Source: Anaeramoeba flamelloides (taxonomy: Eukaryota > Metamonada > Anaeramoebidae). From it: DNA of 64,000 bases. The notes beneath the pieces were generated by a model. That model searched no databases, was not told where the DNA came from, and saw only the letters and a list, made by a program, of their open reading frames with translations. Shown one piece after another: positions 23,215 through 37,800 of this stretch (positions are counted from its first letter, which is position 1; every line of letters starts with the position of its first letter). The stretch covers positions 3,287,501 to 3,351,500 of the forward strand of contig JANTQA010000076.1 of NCBI GenBank assembly GCA_027625915.1, read 5' to 3'. The translations under genes and the position numbers were made by a program.

Positions 23215-25405
23215 TTACTTTTGTATTATACTAACCCCTTTCATGTTTTACTCAATTAAATCAAAGATAAAATACAATCATTAACATCAATAATAAATTT
23301 AATGATTATTTATTAAATTAGTCTTTAATATAAAACTGTTATCAATTTAGATTTTTTCCCGAGGTTAACTGAAAAAAAAAATATTAAACATCAATCTTTA
23401 GAGTTGATTTTAAAGATCTTTATTGTTTTTTTTTTTTTTTTTTTTTTTTTTTTCTAAATCTAAAAAGTAAATAAAGAGGGGTGTTAATGAGTATTATGGT
23501 TTAAAATTCATTAAGGATTATCAACAATATTTGAATTTTGATAAATTAGAAAGTAATTTATTTTCCCATTATAATTTAGATTATCATTAATTAGTGTTTT
23601 ATTGATTATAATCATGAAACGATTCTGATAATAGTAAAAACTTGTAATAATAGGTAAATTCATAATAAGTAAAAAAAAAAAAAAATTATAATAAATTGAG
23701 AAAAATTTTTAGTTATAATTTATTCTTAAAAAAATAACTTCATGGAGTAGCAACCCCGCAAAATTCCCTCAAATTGAAATATATAATAGTTTATTAATAT
23801 TTATATTGGTACTCTTAAGTTCTAGATTCCCAAAAAATTAAAAAAAAAAACGAAAACTTATATTTTTGCTAATATTAATAATTAATATTTAAGAGAATAG
23901 ATAAAATATTAAAAAAAAAAATTCAAGAAATTTAATTTTTTTCTGGAGATTTTTTTTTGAGATATAAGACTAAACCTTTTCATTTTGCTGTTTAGATTAT
24001 AATAATATAATACCTGGTAATTATTTAATTAAAGCCAGATCGGTAAATATTCCCCTAATCTAAATATTGTGGAGATCTAAAAAAATAATTATTATAATTA
24101 TTTGTTTTTCAAAATTCTAATTTTAGAACAGACAATTTTAGGTTTTATTGGTATTTCTAATCTAAATTTTTATTTACTAGTTATAATCTTTTCAAAAACA
24201 ATTCTCATTATTTGGTAATATTGTTTTAGTATTATTAAACAATTTTATGTAAATTGCTTAACCTCTTTTTTTTTTATTTATATTACTTGAAATGTTTTAG
24301 TAACTTATTTATTATTAAAAAAATATTAAACTATCTAATTTTTTTATCTTTTAGAAGTACCAAAATATTTTCTACGTGATTCTTTTGAATTTTAATAAAT
24401 ATTAATATATCCTAATTTGAGAAGTATTAATCTAGTATTTATATAAATTTTTTTTTTACACTATTTACCCAACTTCAACTGTAAAATTAACAAAATATAT
24501 CAGAAAAATAAAATCAAATAAAAAAAATTCTTCTATTACCTTTCCAATCTTTAAAATTCGTTATTTTGTACATTTTAAAAAATATTTTGAATTCATAATG
24601 ATTATTAATTTCAAAGTACATAAGATTATAATATAGTATTTTTATATCAATTCCTAATCAGTTTTAGTAAAATGAGTAATTAATTGGAATTGTGAGATTC
24701 TATTTTATACGAGTAAATTGCTAATCATGATATTTGCCTTCATAGCAGTGTTAAAAAATTAATTCAAATTTCTAACTTTAATAATTTTCAAGTAATGTAA
24801 ACATATTATAGAATTTAGAAAAATAATAATTTTAAATTATACAAAGATCATCAGAGAAACTAACAATTTAGAAAAATAACCTAAAATAAACAAATTAAGC
24901 AAGCGATCAAATCAAAAGATATTTTTTTTTGTGTGGTTTTATCCCTGGTTGGTGGGTTGATTAAAAATTTACATCGACGATACCTTATATTTTTGGAATA
25001 ATCCCTGAATACCAACTTATTATTATATAATTATAATAACAAGAAAAATACCCAGAATAATCGACAATCATTAAATTTATTCTATATTTTTAAATTCCAT
25101 TGAGTTTAAATAATCGCTTGACACAATCATTTTTTAAAAACTGTTATTTAAATTCAAAATATTTTACAAAAAGGTTTTAAGATAAAATGCACGATCTTAA
25201 GATTGTTTACCATTTCTTTTTTTTTCTTTTTTTTTTTTTTTTTATTAATCAAAGTAAATAATGTTCCTTTTAAATTTAGAGTAAGTTCAATTAAAATAAG
25301 ATTCTTAGACCAAAAGTCTACAATTTAACTTTTTTTTTTTAATTTACAATTAGATCTGATAAACTGTCTTGATAATTTAGTGGTGGTTTTATTTGATTTT
25401 GAGTA
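23215..25405. other. AT-rich non-coding stretch, nothing recognised
   Basis: Very low GC with long T and A runs; no frame above background and no inverted repeat that I could confirm. Confidence 0.5.
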
Positions 25406-25615
25406 TTTAAAGTTCTTTGTTTAAAAACAATATATTAGATTTTTTTCCAACATAAAATAAAATTCCACAATAGAATGTTGAGAGAAGAATAAAAGTTAAA
25501 CCATTTAACATTTCCCTAAAGTAGATCAAATAAATAAACTTGACATTTTATTGTGGAATTTTATTTTATGTTGGAAAAAAATCTAATAAATAGTTTTTAA
25601 ACAAAGAACTTTAAA
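25406..25615. mobile_element. 210-bp MITE with ~70-bp inverted repeats and TA flanks
   Basis: The left arm TTTAAAGTTCTTTGTTTAAA continues through TTTTTTCCAACATAAAATAA and AATTCCACAAT. The right arm is its reverse complement, ending GAACTTTAAA at 25615. TA lies outside at 25404-25405 and 25616-25617. Non-coding. It sits about 0.6 kb beyond the stop codon of the TMEM181-like gene. Confidence 0.8.
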
Positions 25616-26213
25616 TATGTAAAAACAAACGAGGAATATCCAAAAGTTAAAAAAAGTTATTTTCTGATCTTCTTTCAAAATATTAAAAAGTGAAAATTTT
25701 GACTTTATAGGGGTTACTCCCTTAAAATGTTAATAAATATTAGTAAAATTATTGTAAAAATAATGTAACTGGTACTTTATTATTTAAATTTTTTATAACA
25801 GAATATAATTATCTCTTAAATTTTAGAGTTGGAAAAGTTATTTTTTCAATATTTTCTTATTTTTAGAAATAATTTTATTGTTTTTTTTTTCCATTTTTTG
25901 CTTACTGAAGGTAATTGGTCTATAAGATTTTCAATTAAAGATCAAAAAAAAAAAAAAATCAAAAAAGGAAAATATAATTTTGTATAATTAAAGTTATCTC
26001 AAACTATTATTTTTTATTATTTTTTAAAAAAAAAAAAATGTGAATGATTTAAAACTAAAATTTGAAAATTATACCCCCAATTTAGGAGTTAACAGTTTTA
26101 AATTAACACTTTTATAATTAATCTTAATTTAGATTTTGATATATTATCCTTTTTTAATGATTTGTTTATTTGATTTTGTTTTGATTTATTTTAAATATAA
26201 AAAAACGATCGAA

Positions 26214-26843
26214 TTAATCAGTTTCATTTGAACTTGAACTTGAATTTGAATATTTTTCAGAACTTTTTTCAGATTCTTCTTCACTTTTCATATAATTATG
26301 GGTATGTAACGCAACTCCATCACTATTTTCTGATTCTTTGTTTATTGATTCTTCAAGATCTGTTGTATCCTCATCCAATTCTGTGTGTGAAAATTTATCA
26401 GTTGGTTTAGATGCAGGGAGTAGAGCAACTGAGTAAGATAACAAATAAGAATTATAAATAACATAGGTTGCTAAAAATTCCAATGAAGTGTTTCTCAAGG
26501 AATTAACAAAGCCACCAGAAACAACTAAAATTGTCAAAATAAATGTAATTGCAGAAATGATAAAAAAGGTATAAAATCTTTTTTTTTGATCTGGCTTTTC
26601 TTTGATTTCAATGAAAACCCGAATACAAGCATAGATTACCCATAAAATATAAAATAGAAAGATCAAAAACATGATAATTTCTAATGTGATAAAACCTGGA
26701 ATATCGTTGGTTGTTTCATATTGACTATCGTTTTTTTCATGCATTTGGCCCCAGATATATATAATAAAGAAGAATAGCCAAAGTAAAAACAATGGAATAA
26801 ACTTTGGTAAATAGAATTTCTTAATTGTTCTTTCTTCTGGTCG
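26214..26843 (-). CDS. TMEM181-like exon 4 (C-terminal TM bundle and tail)
   Basis: Open from the acceptor ...CATAACAG (AG at 26845-26844) to the stop at 26214, 209 residues. It begins RPEERTIKKFYLPKF, a conserved cytosolic-loop/TM entry of the family. It has hydrophobic segments around 26790-26740, 26700-26620, 26570-26500 and 26480-26420. The last ~60 residues are Glu/Ser/Asp-rich and look cytosolic. An AATAAA-like element (about 26191) lies just after the stop. Confidence 0.8.
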   Translation of the reverse strand, partial: RPEERTIKKFYLPKFIPLFLLWLFFFIIYIWGQMHEKNDSQYETTNDIPGFITLEIIMFLIFLFYILWVIYACIRVFIEIKEKPDQKKRFYTFFIISAITFILTILVVSGGFVNSLRNTSLEFLATYVIYNSYLLSYSVALLPASKPTDKFSHTELDEDTTDLEESINKESENSDGVALHTHNYMKSEEESEKSSEKYSNSSSSSNETD

Positions 26844-28813
26844 CTGTTATGTGAGATAATAATGTTAAAAGATAAGAATATTTTGTATTTAATAAATCAG
26901 TATATTATATTTTTTTCTTTTAGTTAATCAAAGATGTTTCCAAATAAAGTAGGTAATTTTCCTTTTGACATTGCAAATAATATTCTCTTTGCAAGTATTT
27001 TTATTTTTAAAATGATAAGATTAAATTTAGAGGGGTATTATTACTTGTTTAAAACCAGCACCCGCTCAATATATTTCAAAATATGTTTCATCAAAATATT
27101 GACAAAAAAACAACGATAAAAAATATTGGTACTTTATTTTGTGAAAAATAGGTTACGATCAATTCCTATAATAAATAGGAAAAATGAGAAAAGACTAATT
27201 TCAACAAAAAATGGGTAACATGTTAAGAATATAAAAGATTTTTTGTACAATTAAATAAACAAAAAAATGTTTTTATAGATTTTTCTTTCTATTGATGAAT
27301 TTTTATCAATATTAAACCTCTTTGGAAAAAATTTTAGTATAATCAAAATGAAAAAAAATACCACTAATTTTACCACCTTAAAAATATCATCTAGAATTGT
27401 GATCAAAAACTTTGATATCTATGATTATAGTAATTTCTTAGAATTCAAAAAAATTCGATTTTTTTTTTTTTTAGTATTGAAGAAGAAGTGTAATTTACAT
27501 TAAGTGAACGTCCTTATAATTAAATTCTCTTCTGAAAATTTAAGTATAAAATCCTAGATTTCACGATTATTGATTAATGAAAATAATTCCAAACTTTCAC
27601 AGTTTAAAATTATTTCATTAAAGTTTAAATCTTATAATTTGTTTAGAAATATTAATCTATTATTATCATAGGAAGGAAATAACCATAGAAAATGATCAAT
27701 ATTTTCTATTATTTCCTTTTGTTTATATTTTAAACATAAAGGACAAAATTTATTTATATATTTTTTTATTTTGTAATAATAATATATATTTAGGCAGTTC
27801 GTAAACGTCCTAAATTTTAAAAATCGTTGAACTTGAAGGATAACTTTTATATTTTTGGGTTACAAATAAAGAATTTTAAAAAAAGTGTAGACTGTTATCA
27901 AGTAACATAGAGTACCTTAAAGTGCCGCAAGGTGCTATAGAGTGCATTTTTTCTTGTGTTTTTCTGTTTTATCTGTAAAATCTATTGATTTTACTAATAA
28001 ATAGAAAACTTTTGAAAAACTAACGGTACTTTTTTATTATTATTCTTTTTGGTTAGAAAATCGATATAATTTCTAAACAAAAACAAAAATTAAAATATAA
28101 CGACGGTTTTCTTGTAGTTTTCTGTTTTATTCGTAAAGTTTTCTAGGTTTTTTTGAGGTTTTCTATTTTATTTTGTGGTATTCTAGGGTTTTTTTTTACT
28201 TTTTGAAATAAACAGAAAATTTTAATAAATTTTCTGTTTATAATGAAAAGTAAAAAAAAACCTAACAAAAATCTATTGATTTTCTAAATAAATAGAAAAA
28301 TCAAAAAAACCTAACGAAAATCTATTGATTCTTGAAATAAACAGAAAACTCAAGAAAGCCTAATGGATTTTTTTTAATTTATGAAATAAAGAGAAAATTT
28401 TTGAAATTTTCTTTTAAATTGTAGAAAACCTAACGGTGTTTTTTTTTAATTTTTACAATAAAAAGATAAATGAAGAAATTTTCTTTTTATTTCCAAAATT
28501 AAAAAAATGCTAAAGGATTTTTTCTGGGATTCAAAAGAATTAAGTAAAATCGGATATTTTACTCAATTCTTTTAAATTTCAGAAAGACTAACAACACTTC
28601 CAACTGGTTGAATTCAACAACTCATTATAATTGTAATTATAAATTTCTTTTTTAAGAATCTTTAAGTTTTTTAAATTCCAATTAATTTGATTTTTGATTC
28701 ATTGAATTTTAATAATTTTTCAAGATAAGGCAGAGATAAATTTTTTGGTTTATTTTGAAATTTAAAAAATCAATTTATTTAATGAAATTATCATATTTTC
28801 GAATTTAAATTTG

Positions 28814-28846
<33 letters not shown>

Positions 28847-31800
28847 AACATGTTTATTTCTGTTTATTTTGCATATTTACGTAATACATTAATTTATCAA
28901 AGAATTCAAATAATTTAAAGTTGCTATTTTAAACTCATTTTCACTCAAATACTCAGCCAAAAATGAAAAATTCAGTTTTTTTTTAAGAATCGGAAAACTA
29001 AGATTGTTTAGAAATTAGGAAAATAATCAACTTTGGATTAGAGTTGGTATTCATAAAAGAATTACCTGATCAAATCATAAATTTCAAAAAAAAAAAAAAA
29101 TGTAAAAAAAATTTTGGTCAAATTTCATTTAAATGTATCAAGCAAAATTTACTTAATTTCTTTGGAAAATTAAAATTGTTTACAATAAGAATTTTTAATA
29201 GTAATTGTATTCATTTTAAAAGAAATTACAAAGTCTCACTTTTCTTAAAGTCAATTTGAAGTTTTAAAACATTTTTTTTTCAAATTAAATTTGTTTAAAA
29301 AAAAAATAAAAAAAAATGAATAAGAAAAGAAGAAAATTAAAAAAAAAAGAAAAAATGACAAAATTAGAAAAAATAATCAGATTTAAAAATTGAAAAGTTA
29401 TTTTGAGAAGAATAATGAATTAAACTTATAGAATATGTTCTTTTTCTTCAATAAAACTGGGCCAGTTTGACTGAAAAAGAGTCTATAATTATATATTTCT
29501 AATCCATATGTTAATTGTCTTAATATAAAAGATTTTTATAATCTGATTTTCAAATTATTGATGAATAAGAATTACTTTTAAATAATTGTTTAGAATTGTA
29601 ATAAGTTTCTTTTGCCTTTTTAGAATTATATACTAAATGTGAAATTTTTTTACAAGTAAATACCTCAATATTTGTTCATTGATAAATCTTATGAAATTTC
29701 AAAAAATTGGATTGTTATAAATAATCAATTAATAATGATTTTGTAATATTGAAATAGTTGAATTAGGCTTGAGTTTGAATAAAGATATTTTAAAATAAAT
29801 TTACCCTGCTTTTTTTAGAATTATCTAATCATTAAAAAGAAGAAGGGGAAGAAGAAGAAGAAAAGAAATCCAAAATATTGTCTTACATATCGATACCCAT
29901 CAATTAGACAGAGCCAGAACCCCCAAATTCCTAAAAAGAATATTGTTGTTACAAATGCATCGAGAAAAACTACAAATCCGCTGGATGAAAGTAAAAGAAT
30001 TGGCCATAAAGGATTATTAAATAATAATAATAATAAGAGTAAACATGCAACCCATTTTTGTTCAAAATCAAATGTTCTAAAACCATATCCACGAACTCTT
30101 TTTACGAAATAGGTGAAACATATGATATTTAACATGACAAAAACATAGCGGAAAAATAGTTCGAACATTGTCATTCCTCTACGTACAAAAAAAACCTATT
30201 AATCATAATTTTTTAGAATAAAGTGGGAATTATTTTTTAAAAAATAATTTAAATGGATAAGTAATTATAGACTAATTTCTTTATATATATATATATATAT
30301 ATATCCAATGCTAGAAATTTTCATCTCCTGTTGTTTTAAAAAAGTGTGACTTGAAAATTTTCCAAGGTATCCATAAATTGATTGGTAAACTTAAACACGA
30401 TTATTATTGCCTTTTAGAAAAAAAAAATTTTGTTCACATCTTTTCGAAAATAACTTTAGATCTAATGTAAATTTTTTGGGAATAAATCTCAGAATGTATA
30501 CCTAATAATTTCCTTTTTGGAATAAATATTGTTTTTTAATCTATTAAGAAATTATGAATAGCCAAAATTAATTAAATTGTTTATTATTCAATCACAAATA
30601 AAATCAAAGGAAATTGAAAAAATCGGGAATTTTGGAAAAGAAAAAGGGTCTCAGTAGGTGTATATCACAGTTTTTTTTTTTTTTTTTTAAGAATCAACCA
30701 AACTAAGATTGTTTAGAAATACGAGAAATAATAAACTTCAGATTAGAGTTGGGATTCAAAAAAAAAAATACCTGAACAAACCATAAATTTCAAAAAAAAA
30801 AAAAAATTGAAAATATATTTTAAATGCAAATATCAATAATGATATTAAAAATCACTTCTGATGAACAATTCTCAAATATAATGAATTATTTTGAAAACAT
30901 CAGAAGACATCATAAGTGGGTTTTTTTATTAAGTTGGTAAGTACATTTTTCATTTTTTGAGTGCCACCATTTATGTGAAACTGAATTATTCAAATCATTT
31001 CTTTTGCCAAATACATTGATATTTTCATAAATACTAGAGTGGAATATATTCTAGTAATAGATATTTTCATATCAACAAAAAAACGCAAATCAAAAAAATG
31101 AAAAAATTGATCAAAAAAAAAAAATAAATAAAAATCATTTATTACTTGATCTTATCTATAAAATTTTACACAATTACTTATTCTTTATTTGGTTTTATTT
31201 TTAATTCTTTATGAAAAAAATTTTATTTGGAAAATTTTTGATAAACAAATTACTTTTTATTTCGAAAGAATTTCCAAAATGAATTTAAAAATCCTATTTT
31301 CATTTATGTCATCTAATTCTGGTTTGGGTTCAGAAAATCAGAGATTTTTTTAATTCTTCTTGAGAATAAGGGTTTATTGGACAAATTCGTTTGATTTGAT
31401 AATTATTTATTTTCCGATTAAAATGAGAACTCAAAAAAAGACTGAATCTGATTGAAATTTGTTATTGAATTTCTGAATTATTTTGATTTGAATCTTTTGT
31501 AACTGTTTTTTGATTCCAAGAATTCAACTCCTTTATTTTAATTTTTGAAATAGTATTCCTTGTTTTGGCTTTGTTCGAGAAAAATATTTTAAAAAAGAAT
31601 TTTGAAAGCAAATTTGTCACAAAAGGTTTTTTAAAATAATAATAAATAGTAATGGGGCGAGAAATTCAAGCAAAAAAATAGTTTGTATTCAAGCAAAATA
31701 AGAAGATAAAGAAAACCAATCTTCGAAAATAGGCTTTTATCGATTTTTTTTTTTTTCATTCTTGATTTCAACAAATTTATTTGGAATGGTGATCTTTCGT

Positions 31801-34800
31801 GTTTGGTCTTCTAAAAGAAAATATTTTTTTCAAATGCACACCCTTTTGGGTATATTTTGTTGGTTTACTGTTTGGTTAATTTCGATCATTTGTATAAACA
31901 CATTTCTAGATCCAAAACTTTATTTAATAAAACCAAAAATTTAATCAAAAAAAATGTTCAAAAAATTAAAAAAATTAAGATTCAACTCTGAATTACTTTG
32001 ATTCCATTCACAAATAGACTAGTGGATGGTGTTTTAGTTCCAAAGTTTCAATATCTGGTGGCACTCAAAAAATATTTTTTCAGTAATTTTAACACAATTA
32101 AAACTTTTCAAAATGGTAAAATGTACTTACTTCCTCAAAAGATAAAGAATTAAATTAAATATCTAATAATTACTTGTAAAGAAAATGGAAAAAATAGATA
32201 TTTTGTGTATTTAAGACTTTTTAAAACTCTCTCTCTCTCTCGCTTTTTTAATTTCATAAAAAATAATTACTTTTATTTTATTTTTTTTAGTTTAATAAAA
32301 TGTAATTAAAGTAGTGAAAAAAATCCCGGACATGAAAAAAATCCCGGACAAGATTTTTAATTGTGAATATGAGTAAAATTTTTGTGTAATTTCATTTATT
32401 TACAATCAAATCCTTTTTTTAAGAATCAAACTTTTTAAATTATAACTCACCCACTTATTAGAATGATGATTAAAGAAATTACACTTGTTCAAAACACTAT
32501 CCAATCAATCAAAAAACAATATTAAAAATTATTATCATTTTCCAAACTCTAGTAAACCTCTATAAAACTTGATTGTGTTTCAAAAAGTTGATCTACTTAG
32601 ACTATCAAACAATTACTCGAGTATTCTAGAGACACCTTACTTTGATGAACTTTGGGTAGGTTTATTACTAATCTCATAAAAAAATTGGTTATTTATAATA
32701 AGGATTTGATTGTAAATAAATGAAATTACACAAAAATTTTACTAATATTCACAATTAAAAATCTTGTCAGGGATTTTTTTCATGTCCGGTATTTTTTTAC
32801 CTGAATACTTTTATTTGATTTTTTTTAGAAAAAATATTGTTTTTTTATTCTTCAAAAAAATATTATTCAATCATTGAGAGCACACCAAAAATACATAATC
32901 TAATCATTATTAAAAATAATTATCCTTTTTGCAAATTTTTGTTTCGCTTTCATTTGCAGGTTTCATATATTCCCTTTTTTCAGTTATACTTTCTTCAATA
33001 CAATTTTAATTACAGGTGTAATAATATTTTTAAAAGATATCATTTATTAATTATGGTTTTTTCTCGTTAAAAAATTTGTACTATCAAAAAAATGAAACAA
33101 AAAACTTGTTGTGCCTTAATATACAGAGATAATGCATTTTAATGAAAATTTTGTTTTAATGAATATAAAATACCTAAATTCAATTAAAAAACTTTTTGAT
33201 TCAACTCTTTGTTTGCCATTTTGGCTCAACAAACATCCAAGAGTCTTTTGCTGAAATTTGAAAAAAATAAAAATATTTTCAACCATTTAATTATTTTTTA
33301 GAGTTTCTAAAATCAAAATAATTGAAAGAATAGTCAAAGGAAGGGTGTAATTTAACTTTTTTTTTCATGGGATGTGTAACAAATATAGAAAATAATTTTC
33401 TTTTTTTAAAACAATAAATTTGGGAAAATTATTCTTTTTCAAATTTGGCCTAATTTCAAAATTGGTCAAATTCTTATTTTTTTCAAAATAGTCTATCAAT
33501 TGAGTTATATTGACTGTGGGTATTTGAATCCCCCTTTATGGGCAGGTTAAGGTATGTTAGAGTAGGTTAGAGTATGTTAGAGTATGTTAGAGTATGTTTG
33601 GAGAGAATTCTAATCAGGATTTTGTAAAAAAAAAAAGAATTAAGGGGCCAATTAGACTTTTGTAACTTGTTTTAAATTGACAAAAAAATTCCACTTAACT
33701 TAGGTGTTTATAGTTGGGTTTTACGAACAAATTTTTAAAAATATTCAGTATTGATGATTTCAATATTTTGGATTTTATACAATTTAAGTAATGAAATACC
33801 ACTAATCACAAAATAACCTTTTTGATTTTTCCTTCTACAAGCCTTAAAAACAACAAAAATTTTCACACCGATTATAATAATCAAGAAACTCTTCAATTAT
33901 ATAAAAAAAATCAATTTGACAAATTTGGAAATTTGGTCAATTTTGAAATTTAATAATATACCCATAAATTTATTTGCGTCTCTTTACTGAAAAAAAATAC
34001 AACTCCTTTTTTTCAATGTGGTAAGTCTAACAAACACCAAAATAAAACAATTTTAAAACCTAAATAAAAATTATACAAATCTTTCTGATGAGTATGAATT
34101 TTATTTTTACTTTCTTGTTTACTTTATTAAACCAAAAAAAAAAGATAAATTCTAACTACTACCAAATATCCAAGTTATATTTAGTCTTATTCTTAAGAGT
34201 ATATTTATAAATTTTTTGAATTCGCTTGTTACATAAATAATCTCAAAAAGTAAATCACATTGGCAAAAAGGGGTACCAAATCCCCGATGTCTATTAAAGA
34301 TTTACTTTTTTCAAGAAAATTTCGCTTCAAAGGGGGGTAATTAAATTCTTTTTTCCAGTCTCTCACTCTAAAATAAAAAAATGATGAGAGTATTGATAAC
34401 TTTTAGTTGGTTTGAATTTTTGGATTTTAATATAATTAATACAAAATATTAATCGATAAAAATAATTAAAATATAATAATAAGGTTGGTTGGCATGTAAA
34501 ATACGAAAAATATGTATTAAAAATTCGATTTTAAAAATAAAACTTTAAAATATTATAATAGATTGATGTTAAAAAAAAAAAGCAAAATAAAGAATAAAGG
34601 CAAATACAAGAAAAGAAAAAGAAAATCAAACATCGATATAAATGTTAGTAATGAATTCTCTTGTTGTCTTTGGATCTACTTGTAAATCTAAACGGTAGTT
34701 TTGATAATTTAAATATGGTTCATAAACTAAGGTATGTCTTGAACAATTTGATTTTTTCTATTTCAAATATTATATAAATAGGAATAAAATAAAAAAAATT

Positions 34801-37800
34801 AAAGTAAGAAAATGTTATCAAATTAAATTTATGAATTAATGTTGGCAAACTTTGAAAAAAGAAGATTTTTTTTTATAATAGTAGTTTTTCTGCTATGTTT
34901 GTCAAAATAATTAACATTAGATGTCCTCGGTGGAGGTAAAATCAATAGTTATTGGAGAGATCATTGTTATTGAAAATAACCTTAGAAATCACATAGCGAG
35001 TGTAAAAAGTGATATTCGGTTTTTTTATTTTTGTAAAGATTTAGTGTAATGTGAGGTTATTGGGGCAAATAATGTTGAATAAGGTATGTTGTTTGTCGAG
35101 GTTCAATCTAATTGTTAAAAAAAAATGAAAAATAACGAAAAAGAAAATCATGATCAATGCTAACAAAAAAAATATATGATCAATTGTTTATTTTTCTTCT
35201 TCTGTGGATTCTCTACATCTTTAAAAAAAAAAAACATTGATGGATTTTTAATATATTTTTTCATGTTGAACTTGTTTCTTAATTTCCAAAGTTCCTTCTG
35301 ATGAGAAATTTAACTCATTTATATTTCTTCTATTTAGCAAATAATTCTTATTTTGTTCTTTATATTTCAAAAGATCTTTTTTTTTCTGAGCTTTACTTTT
35401 TTTTTTGAAATTTTGAAATTAAAGGTTTGGTAATTTTTGGAATGATAAAAATGTTTACTAAAGTAAAGTTGGTTCACTTTTTGTTTATTGTTTTCACTTT
35501 TGGAAGGCTACTCTAAAATAATAGAAATAATAAAAATGGGCATGCGCTCATTAATGGTATTTGAATTTTAAATGAGCAAAAATTTTCTTTTGAATTTTTG
35601 TTTTTCCATTAGTTTAATAGAAATCCCTAATCAAAGAAATCAAATCAACCTTTATTTAGCTAATATTAATTTCGTAATTTCTTGTAAAGTGTTTAATACA
35701 TATTTATTTTCTTTTTTTTTTTTTTTTTAGTTGGAATGTTAGCTGTTCAACAAAAACTAAGAAAAAAAAAAAGATCAGATGAAAATATTTTATCATCTAA
35801 TCTAAGAACTAGCATAATTTTATCTTCTGTGGAAATTGAAATGAGATGCCTTAATCTATGGTGATAATGTTTTTTTAAAAAAAAGAACTTGTTTTAATGG
35901 ATATACGCATCTAAGTTTGTTTATAATATTGTTAAACCCAACTATTGGTTCGCTAGTTTGATTCAACAAACCCCATAATCTTTTGCTAAAAACAATAAAA
36001 AATTAAAAAGATTTTCAAACCTTTAATGATTTTTTAGAGATACTAAAATCAAAATAATTTAAAGGTTAGTCAAAGAGGGTGAATTTGCTTGTTTTTCTTA
36101 GGAATTTGATTAAATAAAGAAAACAATTTTATTTTTTTGTAAAAATTGAAATTTCATTTAAAATTTTTTTCTTTAAAAAATACAAATCCTTTTTTTCTTT
36201 TCCCAGTTGAATACACATCGCCAAAACAAAACGATTTTTAAACCAAAATTCAAATTAAACTATTCTTTCTATTAGTTGAGAAAATAAATTTCACTTTTTT
36301 GTTATTTTCTTCAATCAAAAAAAGATAAAATATAATTACTATTAATCATTCAAGTTACAAATGGTTTTATTTCCAATGTATATTTGTAATTTTTCAAGCC
36401 CACTGGTAATAAATAATCTCAAAAAGTAAATCTCATTAATGAAAATGAGTACCAAATCCCCGATGTTTATTAAAGATTTAATTTTTTTTTATCGAAATTT
36501 AACTTCTAAAAAAAGCAATTAAAGACTGTTTCACAGTCTTACTCTCAACTAAATAAAGTTTATTTTTTTTAAAATTTCAAATTGTAAGGGATTATTTTTA
36601 AAAAAAAATATTCCCAAAAAAAAAATAAATATCTTCTTATGTTTTCAAAATATTATCGTATTTCAATGTATTTTGTCCTTCCATGCAAATATATTGTGAA
36701 TAAATCTCTAATGATCAAAAAGCTGAGTATACTTGTATTTTTTAACCTTTTTAAATTCAAATTTCAATAAATAATCTTTATTCAATTCCAAATTAATGGA
36801 TTTTTAATTATGTGTTTTCACAATAAGCCAAAAATTGTTTCAGTTTATTATCTTTGGTATTTTTTTTTCTTTATTAGTTTATTGATCTACAATTCCCATT
36901 CAATTTTTAATATTCACACGAGAGTTAATAATTAAACTCTGTTTCAGTCAAAGGGGTCCAACGTTTTTTTCAAATAACAATTATTTTATATAATTGACCT
37001 TTGAAGAACAAATAAGAAATAAAGAGAATAATACACCTCAAAGAAATGTTGATACATGTCTGAAAGAAAACTAATTAATCAATAGATTTTCTTAAAAATT
37101 GAAAAACTCAAATTCTTAGGGCCCTATTGAGAAAAACAAGGATGTTCGTTTTGAACTTTTACTGGTATTTGAATAATAAATATGAAACAATTTTTCACTT
37201 CATTTTCCATACTTTTCTTTTAGAAATTAAGCCCCCAAACAAAGTTTGTTGGTATTTGTGGTCTCTATTTGAAAAAGGAAATGAAAATGAAGTGAAAATT
37301 TTTCACATTTATTAAACAAATATCAAGATCAAAGATCGAATTGAATTGCAATAGAAATCAATAGATTTCTCAACAATCTTTACATGGCTTCAATAGCAAT
37401 AGAATAACACGTTTTTACCAAGTGACTATTGATCTTGCAATAAAAAAATTTTTTGCAAATGAATGAGGTTTTTAAAAAAAAAATCAAAAAAAAAAAAACA
37501 AAAATGTTGAAATGTGAAAAAATGATTTCAATTTTGAAAATTTCGAAAACAAAATTTTTCTTCTAATATCTATGCAAACCCTTTAAACACGTGTATTATA
37601 CTCATTACAACTGGGCCCCTTTGACTAAAAAATAGTTTATTTTGGGTATAGATTACTGAAAATTATAAAAAATAAAAAATATCGAAATTTTTATGAAAGG
37701 CATAGATATATATTAGTCAATAATTATGATTTAAAAGTTAGTGAATTAAAAGAGATGTCAAAAAATTGCATATTTTAGGATTTTTGAGGTTTGGTTTTGA

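Larger units (their letters stand above)
33095..34390. repeat. Dispersed repeat family I, copy 1, split by insertion J
   Basis: The parts before 33413 and after 33977 align in the same order with 35840-36570. Shared blocks include TTTTAATGRATATA, TTTGCTGAAA-like, CAAATCCCCGATGT and TATTAAAGATTTA, then a ...CACTCTMAA end. The intervening DNA is a separate insertion. No terminal repeats and no coding capacity recognised. Lies in TMEM181-like intron 2. Confidence 0.55.
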
